A DNA stretch of 64,000 nt from Celoporthe dispersa (Eukaryota; Ascomycota; Sordariomycetes; Diaporthales; Cryphonectriaceae), in the NCBI GenBank assembly GCA_016584495.1, contig WAID01000006.1:2480001-2544000 (forward strand), in the 5' to 3' direction. This document shows positions 55,790 to 64,000 of the stretch, piece by piece. A program made the position numbers and the translations under genes. Within the stretch, counting starts at the first letter, position 1. The number at the start of each line of letters is the position of its first letter. The notes below the pieces were generated by a model. It saw only the letters and a list, made by a program, of their open reading frames with translations, made no database searches and had not been told where the DNA came from.

Positions 55790-57314
55790 ATTAAAAAAAG
55801 GGGGGGGGGGCCAAGCATTGGCCTTGTGAGAGTCTAAGATCGGTTTGCATGTGAGCGTAGCGTAGGTACGGCGTAGTGGTTTACAGGCATTGACTTGCCT
55901 CTATACCTTGGTGTGCGCTGCAGCATTTGAGAATTCATGTGGACATAGTATCACATGGATGAGTTTGAGTTACGCTTGCTGAGGTTAAGTGGCTCCTGAG
56001 CCTCCTTTTCTTACCTTTAAAAAAATAAATAATGAACATTTGAGAGACAAAACAGAGCGAGATGGCGTGGATAACCAATCCCTTAACCGCTGGGCAGTGA
56101 CATTCCGCGAGGCGTCCTGACACATCGCTGAAAATGATTTCAGGCTAAAGTTCACTCCTGACTGAGATCTAGCGATGAGACCAGGAGCCAATGGGCGTCA
56201 ATATGGACCATACCCCTTTTCCGTACTCGTATGTACGACACAATACTGATTGATGCTTGCGGATTCTGAGTTCAAGAGGTGACTCGGCGTTTCAACGCGA
56301 ACGCGAGCTGACAAAGCTGACAGAATACAGCACTGCCACTCGAATGCTCCATATCATGGTAAATAGTGCAGCCAGAATTCTAGGACTTCTCAGCTTGGCA
56401 GGCTTTCGACTGTGCAAAGTAGTAGTAGAAGAGGGCCATTTCAGAATGAAAACAAGGGGTATCCGTTCTTCGCCTCTCTCTCTCCCCCTCTCTATTCTCG
56501 CGCGGGCTTTGGGAGTATGGATCGTCGATCAGCTCCCTCCCTCTCGTAGTTTGTTTTCTCTAGCCAATCTGATGTTCTCAATATCCCTTCCATGTGGTGG
56601 TGGTGGTGGTAGCAGCAGTAGCCCATTTTCAAATCCTGCAGTGGGATCCTTGACGGTACCTTGAGGTTCGAGCTGCCCGATGTGGCCTGCTGGGCCACAC
56701 TGGGCCACTGTGAGGCCGCTGAGGCAACCCTGTAAAACATGGCATCTTAGCACCCCTCACAGCTAGAATCCTTGCGTGATTCCCCTGTCCCTGTGGCGGT
56801 GCACAGCCCCCACCGGGTTGTGTTGCGGTACGGTAGTCTACCGAGCCCCAGCACCTCAACCTTGTTTTCTCAGCGTCTCCTCAGCGACTCCTCACTGGCC
56901 TCTTTACTGGCTCCTTAGTGGCCCCCCTGCCCCCCCCTCCATCTCAACCCTACCTTCCTCGCTGAATAACCCCGCGTGCCACCGTCATTCGCCGTCAGCG
57001 TCTCGCTTTTTTCTCGATCTCTCAGTGGAGCAGTGACGCACTGCGCCCCTGGGGCCTGGCCCCTGCCCCTGCCTCTAATACTGATCTTCTCTATGACAGT
57101 AGTAGTAGAATGTTAGGCTTCGTTTGGTTTGGTTTGGTTTGGTTGCCCTCCCGCGCGCGCCGGTGAAACTAAACTGCCCGCAATTGCATTGTTCTTTCTT
57201 CCCAATAGCCTTACTTAGCTTCTTGTCCATCTTCGACGCTGACAACGGCTCTCTCTGCCCAACGCCTCTCCCTCCACGCACGAAACAAGGCATTTTTGTC
57301 TCACTGCTTCCAGA

Positions 57315-57358
57315 AGAGAGAGAGAGAGAGAACCACACACACACACACACACACACAC
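57315..57358. repeat. GA/CA compound microsatellite
   Basis: About eight GA units are followed by about twelve CA units, ending 15 bp before the ATG of the patatin gene, so the repeat lies in its leader. Confidence 0.85.
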
Positions 57359-57373
57359 CGTGCCTCGAGACCC

Positions 57374-59478
57374 ATGGCATCGACCGGTCTGACACGGAAG
57401 GACACCACGAAGGGTCCTCCCCTTCGTGTGCTGTCGCTAGGTGCGCATTCCCTCTCACTGCTGCTTTCTCCTCCCTGCGCCGGCGGTCACCGGCTTTTGC
57501 GACTCTCTGTGTGCTAACTTTAGTATCTCAACTGATCCAGATGGCGGTGGTGTCCGAGGCTACAGCATGTTTATCATCATACAGGAGATTATGCACCGAA
57601 CCTTTGTCGAGATGGAGGGCCGCGCACCCAGACGCCACGAGATCCCCAAGCCCGCCGACCATTTCGACCTGATCGTCGGCACCGGAACGGGCGGCCTCAT
57701 CGCCCTCATGTTGGGACGCCTGCGGCTCGACCTCGAGACCTGCAAGGAGCTCTACGTGCGCATGACCCGCATGGTCTTCGAGACCGACAAGACCCTCTTC
57801 GGCATCCCCACCCACTCGACCCTCTTCAAGGCCTCGAAGCTCGAGGAGGCCATCCAGGAGGCCGTCAGGGAACACACGGTATCGGAGTCAGAGGGAGACG
57901 ACGGTACCTCGTCATCCCTGATGAGCCCGCTGAGCCCACAGTCCCGCGGCGGGAACACCCACGGGCCGAGGAGGCATCTCAGCAACGCGAGCGTCGTTAG
58001 TTTTAGCGCCAAGAGCCCGACGGCACAGATGGCACGGCCCGCGTTCACCGGAAGAGGAGGCGATCCGAACGCGCGCCTGTACGACGAGCGAGAGAACAGG
58101 ACCAAGACGTATGCCATCCCCGAAACCCATCTAGACTGTCGACTGTCCTGGCTGACAAGCTTGTTAGGGCTGTGACCGCGATCTACAACGGCGCGCGCAG
58201 CAAGTCTGACGTCGTCCTGCTGCGCTCGTACGATTCGAGGAGGGAGACGGCCCCCGAATACGACTGTACAATCTGGGAGGCAGGAAGGGCGACCTGCTCT
58301 ATCGGACTTGCCTTCAAACCGATCCGGATCGGTCAAACTGTGTTCCACGATGGCGGCGACGGACGATTCAACCCTTCCCCCGAGGCGCTCGAGGAGGCCA
58401 TGACGAACGAGTGGCCCGGGCGCGAGATTGGAGTCTTCCTCAGCCTCGGAACAGGAAAGAGGCCCAAGAGCAGCGACGCAAACAAGACCGAGTGGTACGA
58501 AGGATTCCTGGGAGGGTTCGCCGAGGCCAGAAGGAGACTCATCTCCAAGATCGAGGGCTGCGAGAAGACACACGAGCTCATGAAGAGGGATATCCTTCCC
58601 TCGAAGGGAGTCAACATTGACAACTACTACCGGCTTAACGTGGAGGTCGGTGTGGGCGAGTTCGGAATGAACGAGTGGAACCGGCTGTCCGACATCTCCA
58701 CGTCGACGAGAATGTACCTGGGCCGCAAGACAGAACAGAAGATGGTGCAGGACTGTGCTGCCAGGCTGGCCAAGATCAACCGGGCAAAACAGCGCCTCGA
58801 ACGGTACAGCGGAGAGACGGAGCTGAAGCCCTTCAAAGAGGACTACAGCCTTCTCTCGCCGCTTGCAGTGGAGCTACCAGCAGAGATCCCAGAGGCGTGG
58901 CCACCCGCGCCGAACACACCCTCGAACCGGTCTATCGACAGGCAGTCCTATGACTCCGGGATCGACGCCCTATCTGTACCAACAAACCAGCGGTCTCCCC
59001 GAAGCTCATACGAGCGTGTCTTACCACCATCCCGCAGGACGAGGAGGCTCCTATCCCTCCACCCCTGTCGCCCCGCAGAGAGACGCCACCAGAAGGACGA
59101 GTTCGACCGCCGTCGGCGCCAGTCCCTGACCACAGCGCCGACCACGATGATCACCTGGTGGTACACGCGCCATCCCCAGCGCAATTTCGGACCGCCGCAG
59201 GGACGGACAAGATCGCCATCATGTCGGCGGACGAGCGTCCTCGAGGCCAAGGAGCTTACGGTGCGTCACCACAACGCTCACGGGTCGAGCCTCCGCCACT
59301 GCCACCCAAGACCCCCCTGCCTGACCACCAGGCCATGCGGAGGGTGGGCACAGCGCCCGCGATCTCGTCCATTGCTGCCACTGTCGGTGGTGGTGCTGCT
59401 GCGCCACCGTACCCGCTCGATGATGAGCAGCCACCACCGCCCGTGGGGAGGAAGCCACCGAATTATCAGGGTCGGTGA
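57374..59478 (+). CDS. Patatin-like protein with Gly at the nucleophile position
   Basis: Patatin/iPLA2-fold protein of about 647 aa in exons 57374-57440, 57541-58108 and 58168-59478. The oxyanion-hole motif DGGGVRG is at residues 23-29 and is rebuilt by splicing. Where active lipases have GxSxG this protein reads LIVGTGTGGLIALM, with Gly71 in place of the nucleophilic serine. The catalytic-aspartate motif is visible as FHDGGDGRFNPS. The C-terminal 200 residues are Pro/Ser/Arg-rich and disordered (EPPPLPPKTPLP near the end). Two extra bases break the tail frame, at 58968-58970 and 59115-59116. Classical members hydrolyse acyl chains of membrane lipids; with Gly71 the activity is doubtful unless another serine serves. 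I half-remember fungal relatives with the same GTGTGG, so it may be a subfamily feature. Confidence 0.85.
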
Positions 59479-60724
59479 GGAGAGGCCAAGAGTCGGAGAG
59501 GAAAGATTGTGTGCACAGGAAGGTTTATGCAGCTTATCCTTCTTGGCCCGGAGAGTATAATTGGAGACGGATGACTGAATCAGGCCAAGGCATATAATAA
59601 GGCTCTGGCTAAGCTACGAACACACACATGCCTGGTTTTGGAGGAAGGAGGGGGGGGGGAGCGGTTGCACAGCGTGGGCTCCGGGGCTGGGGCCTAGACT
59701 GGACTGACTGAGTGAATGACTGATGTCGGCTTGTATATGACGGTGACGGCGAGGCGGCGTTCAGGGAACCAGGATGGGGTCTCTAGTGGGAGGGCCGGTT
59801 TCTTGTTTCCTCTTTTTTTTCTCTCTCTCTTTCTTCTTCTTGTCTTCTTCTTTTGCTTCCAGGATACCAATTTCAGCATACATGATTTCTTTTGCACCTC
59901 AACGAGTCACGCTGTATCTAGTCTCAGAACCATTTCCTTCAATATATAGTAAATGGCACAAGTTACAAAGAAGAAGAAAAGAAGAAAAGAACAGGTCAGC
60001 CAGCCTCGTCCCATTGGACCCAGCAGACTGGAAACAGGGTGGATCTTCGTCCCAAGTCCCTGCATCCGTGCCGATCCTCCCCTGCAGCCTTGATCGATTT
60101 GATTGTGTGTCTTGTCTGCTGGGTCCTGTTCTTTTCAGGAGGACGGTGTGCTGTGAAAAGGGTCTAGCCGTATTATTTCACGCCGCACCGACTATACCCT
60201 CTCTCGTCTCCTTCCCCAGGTTCACCCCGTATTCTTTTTCACCTCCCTTCTTGCCCACACACCCTTCCTCACGTTGCATCCGCTGCACATGCGACGGAAC
60301 GTGGTATCGTCCTGCAAGCTGCTGCTGCTGCTGCTGATGGCTCTGTGTAATACGACCAATACCACATCGTCATTGCACTGCGAGGCTCCTATGCCAAGTA
60401 GTCTAAGGGTCCCCCTTCCCCCGCCAGGACCAGGGCGCTCTCGCGGCGCCATGAGAGGGGGAGGGGGGTGGGAGGATACACCTACCACCCGACAAGAACA
60501 AGTGACAAGGCTGAGGGCTGCGGGAGGATCTCTTCTTTGTCTATACATGCTATGGTACATGGGAGATCATCTCCACATGTATCCTATCCTGCATTTTTTC
60601 TTTCTTTTTTCTTTTTTCTTTTTTTCGTTTTGCGCTTCGTTCACTCTGCGCATCCCTTCATCCACCCATGCATCCATGCCATCCAGCCCGTCCGCCCACA
60701 CTGGGGCTGGCGTGCAAGTCAGTA

Positions 60725-60759
60725 AGTGAGTGAGTGAGTGTGTGTGTGTGTGTGTGTGT
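60725..60759. repeat. GAGT/GT simple repeat
   Basis: Four GAGT-like units run into about ten GT units. Confidence 0.85.
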
Positions 60760-61875
60760 CAGCCCAACAACCTAAAAATCGATCGAGAGATGGTGTGGTT
60801 CAGCGTGGCTTGATAAAATCTCGTCAGCTGGACATGCTTGGTAGTTAGGAGGTCCTAATTCGTCTGTTTGCTTCTGCTTCTTCGCCCCGTGAGATTTTTG
60901 ATCATCTTGTGTTTTTTTTTTCTTTTTCTTTTGCTCTTTTATTTTCTAGGCAAGAAAAAGAAAGGCAACCCCCCCCCCAAAAAAAAAACCCCAAGGTCGA
61001 CAGTACCTTGGGTCTTGTGCTTGGTGGGACCCCCCGGCATCGTCATTCGTTCCTTTTCTCTCTCTTTCCCACACCCCTCTCGTCTACTGCGGTCTGCACA
61101 AGGTGCTTACCAGCCAACGCCCCAACATCCACCCCCCCCCCTTTCTTCCTTCCTCCCCTCTTCGCCCCGCCTGGACGACCTTGCGCTGGTGAAAGTTGGC
61201 CCGATGCTGACAATCACAGAGGTCGTCGCAGAGTGACAGCCGTTCGGTACCTGACAGGTTCTCTCCATCCTTCATGGCTTGATGGCCAGCCAGCCGCTAG
61301 CAGGCAAGCATACTTCTTTTTTTTTCTTTCCTTTTCATCTTTTCTTTTTTTCAACCGGGTCTCTGCCCGCTCGTACCTTACATGGCTCCATCGAGGAGGA
61401 AGAGGATGGGATGGATGACTGGCTGGCTGGCTGTTCCGAGTTACAAGGACGAAGAAGAAAGGAGCCCTCAGCTGGCTATTAGGTGTTGTTACAGCGGCCC
61501 AGCTCGTTTATCTCTCTCTGCAGGCAGTCTATACCATCTTCGGCATATGACTTGGGACTCTATAGGGCTGGAGGAGAGTGCAACATGGGGGCCCGCTCCT
61601 TCCTACTAATTTGGAGCTGTATCTTCGTATGAAATTTGCAGTGGTATGCCCGCATCTCGGCACGTCATGCCTCGTCAACAACAAATTTTTGAATCAGTCC
61701 CAACCCGCCCTCATATCCCGATACGACATGCTTTGTCTTGGAATCCAGCAGCCTCGAAAGAGGATAGCCGCCAGTGTTCAAGGTTTTGGTTGGCTTTTTG
61801 GGCCCCTTTTTTTTTATTTTTTATTTTACCACATCTTCTTCCACCAAAGTACCTCTTGACCCCCCCCCCCACTGC

Positions 61876-61898
61876 CTCTCTCTCTCTCTCTCTCTCCC
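61876..61898. repeat. CT dinucleotide repeat
   Basis: CT-rich tract after a C10 run, within the gene-free region. Confidence 0.8.
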
Positions 61899-63509
61899 TC
61901 TCTTACACCACCTAAACCTGCAACCTGTTAGTGAGGCTCAGCTAGTCAGAGACACCGCAGCCGGCTGGATCTTAGCCATTCATATAACAGGTGCGCCACA
62001 GCTCGTAGAGCTGCCCTCTCAGCGTCCACCGCCAAGTCGCTAGCCAGTCCTGTGGGAGGAACATGGTCTTTGCCAGATTGATCTCGTTGGGGAAATGGAC
62101 GTAATAGACTCACCTACAGGACTGGCTCACCTCCCCTTCTCTCCGTCTCTGTGCTTCTGTACTCCCTGTAGGCGGCTCACTCTTTATTTGTTTTTGTGTT
62201 TTTTATTGACCGCTAATGTACAAATTGTTTCACCCTAGACCTGGTCCAGAAGCCATCCCACCCCCACCCCTCCTCTTTCCTCCCATGGGTCTCTCTCATC
62301 ATTCTTTTTTTTCTTTTTCTGTTTTTGTTGGGTGTGTTTAAAGTAGAGTGTAAAGTACCTTTACTATTACTACTACCATGGTATCACCACTACTCTTACT
62401 ACTGCCTACTACCTGGCTCCGTGGCGTCCACGGGGATCCTCCCCACCTCCCCAACTGCCGCGCACCAAGGGGGCATATGAAGAAGCTTGTCTGTGTTTAT
62501 TGGCTGGAGCTACCGTCCGATCGGGTCGTTGCCCTACCAAGGTGAGGGCAGAGGTCTCGACCTCTCTACTCTCCCAGGCGCATGGGTGTGCTGTGGAAAG
62601 CCACCCCTCCACACCCCCCTCCCCCCCTTCTCGGGCTCCCTCCCTCCATCTCAACCCAGTCAGCGATGGCCGGTGGCTTGAGGCAAAATGTCATCATCTT
62701 CTTGCACTACAGGAGGCAGAGAGAGTCACGCCGGATACGTCGGTGAGATGGACAGAACGGGAGGGAAGGCTCACGAGCTCACAAGAAGAAAGATGGGAAA
62801 AAAAAGACTTGCCTCCTCTTTTAATGATGCTGAGATCTCGGCGCGCTTTTTTCCGGGTGACGCCATGCAAATTTGGCACCTGACTTTTTGTCTCAGGGCC
62901 TCGCATGGTGGACAGGAAAAAGTAAAGCAAAGATGAGACTGGGCCCGCTGACAAGAGACGTAGGAGGGCTAGGCCGAACGGGGCTTCTAGAGGAGACAGG
63001 GAGAAAGTGGTGAGAGACCTCGACGCGACCTATCAGCCAGCACCGACGAGGCTCCAGCTGAGGCTCTGTCCAGCCTAAGTCTAGGTTGCGGGCTATTTTT
63101 TAATGCTAAAAATACCGTATATTTAGCGGACAGGCGCCCTGCAGAGAGCATTTATTTCATAAACCACAACCCCCTGGCTGCAAGGGGACATGACGTTGAG
63201 CGGCTTGTCGATATCTTTGTTTTGAACTCCCCTCGCCACTCTCGTGATCGAGCAGCCCCGAAAGATTCCTCAGCCAGGGTGACTCGATCCCATGGAGATC
63301 AGTGTCTCTTGACTGATGCCCACGTGCTGCCTGATTCATCTGGCCTGCCTTGTGTCTTATACATCATACAACATCATACATACCACCGGGTCGAGCTTCC
63401 CTTGTTCGCGTCGGCACCACTGGAGAGAAAGGGTCGGGGAATAAATAGCCCTGAGCTCTCTCTGTCTTTGACCTGGGCCCACGTGGTCTCAGGGGTTATA
63501 TGCACCATC

Positions 63510-64000
63510 ATGTCGGACTCTTCCCATTCTGGCGGGCCAGGACGCTCCTCGCGGTCCGAGAGGGTGCCCGTGTCTTGCGGTGAATGCAGACGGCGGAAGC
63601 AAAAGGCAAGTGGAAAACAAGCATCTGTCTCGCGGCCCACCCTCTCTTATGACAGCTTCATGGGTCAACCTCTTCTTCTTTTTTTTTTTTTGTCTTTTCT
63701 TCCTCCCTTGTTCTCGCGGTGATCTGGGAAGGAGGGTGTGAAGGAGAAGTTTGTGCAATATTAGGAAATCATGGTGTTTTTTTTTTCCTTTTTTTCTTTC
63801 CTGGGAACACACCGGCTGACGCGAGAGGAGACTCCAGTGCAACCAAGGCCAACCATGCAGCAACTGTGCGAGAAGATTCCCTCCGCCCCTCTGCGAGTAT
63901 ATGACGAATACCCACAGGTTTGCTCACCTCTCCTCTCTCGCTCTTCCTTTGGGAGTCTCGTAACAGAAAGAACAAGAACCCCTTCAAAGGGATAGTTTGG
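63510..64000 (+). CDS. Zn(II)2Cys6 transcription factor, 5' part only
   Basis: N-terminal part of a fungal binuclear zinc cluster regulator, cut by the window end. Exons: 63510-63605, 63838-63917 and 63967 onward. Spliced, it reads VSCGECRRRKQK then CNQGQPCSNCARRF, with cysteine spacing C-x2-C-x6-C-x5-C-x2-C-x8-C, an exact match to the Gal4-type DNA-binding domain. The first intron (63606-63837) begins with GC (AAG/GCAAGT), a GC-AG intron, and falls directly before the third cysteine. The cluster lies close to the N-terminus after a Ser/Gly-rich lead of about 20 residues. Target genes are unknown. Nothing can be said of the regulatory half, which lies outside the window. Confidence 0.88.

Larger units (their letters stand above)
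55403..57373. other. 2-kb intergenic region rich in simple repeats
   Basis: Lies between two divergent genes. Contains a TC repeat, T7/A7/G11 homopolymers, five TTTGG units near 57122-57144 and a GA/CA microsatellite. Small frames have no coding character. Confidence 0.5.
59479..63509. other. 4-kb gene-free region before the Zn2Cys6 gene
   Basis: Dominated by T-rich and CT-rich tracts (for example 60596-60630, 61313-61350, 61810-61830), C and G homopolymers and microsatellites. All larger frames are made of Leu/Phe/Ser or Pro from these tracts. It probably holds an unusually long promoter and leader of the transcription factor gene. No RNA gene was recognised. Confidence 0.5.

Noticed and set aside
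60274..60729. 151-codon Leu/Ser-rich frame
   Set aside because: Encoded by CTG/CTC and T-rich simple sequence in a gene-free region.
1..64000. tRNA, rRNA, CRISPR arrays, phage or bacterial-type operons
   Set aside because: No cloverleaf with a recognisable T-arm, no regularly spaced direct repeats and no prokaryotic gene organisation were seen by eye; a tRNA scan was not possible.

Overview
The window is nuclear DNA of a filamentous ascomycete (Pezizomycotina, most likely a Sordariomycete). The evidence is many short introns (about 58-232 nt) with GT..AG ends and CTAAC/CTGAC-like branch sites, genes on both strands, and fungus-specific families: an alpha-pheromone receptor, a Zn(II)2Cys6 regulator, fungal tyrosinase, secreted ML protein, DUF7029-like protein and a kinase/C2H2 chimera. 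I support 23 protein-coding genes plus one doubtful ORF. I saw no tRNA, rRNA, CRISPR or intact transposon.

Layout. (1) 1.5-5.5 kb: a large protein kinase fused to a C-terminal C2H2-type zinc-finger block. (2) 5.9-18.8 kb: an accessory metabolic stretch with an aldo-keto reductase that has a signal peptide and a VDEL tail, a secreted ML/NPC2-like lipid binder, a cytochrome P450, a secreted tyrosinase and an MFS transporter, separated by long gene-poor DNA. No core synthase is present. (3) 20.2-31.1 kb: the STE2-type pheromone receptor, an 818-residue disordered orphan, the ESCRT-I subunit VPS23/TSG101 and indoleamine 2,3-dioxygenase (kynurenine/NAD pathway). (4) 32.3-38.2 kb: a secreted DUF7029-like protein with a Kex2 site, and two low-complexity orphan genes in AT-rich surroundings. 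(5) 39.8-49.9 kb: a conserved housekeeping block with RPB2, PET117 (cytochrome oxidase assembly), VMA10 (V-ATPase subunit G), CTNNBL1 (spliceosome-associated) and a histidine phosphatase. (6) 51.8-59.5 kb: a GNAT acetyltransferase, a double-domain GFA/CENP-V protein, a thioredoxin-reductase-like flavoprotein with a CxxC pair, and a patatin-like protein. (7) 63.5 kb to the end: the first exons of a Zn(II)2Cys6 transcription factor behind a gene-free stretch of 4 kb.

A property of the whole window matters for every reader: about fifteen single-base frame breaks interrupt otherwise well-conserved genes, nearly all of them one extra base in a short homopolymer, and two lie in the essential gene RPB2. 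They look like sequencing or assembly errors rather than pseudogenes. For those genes I give the full gene span and the position of each break. Spliced lengths come out as whole codon numbers once the breaks are allowed for, which supports the exon models.
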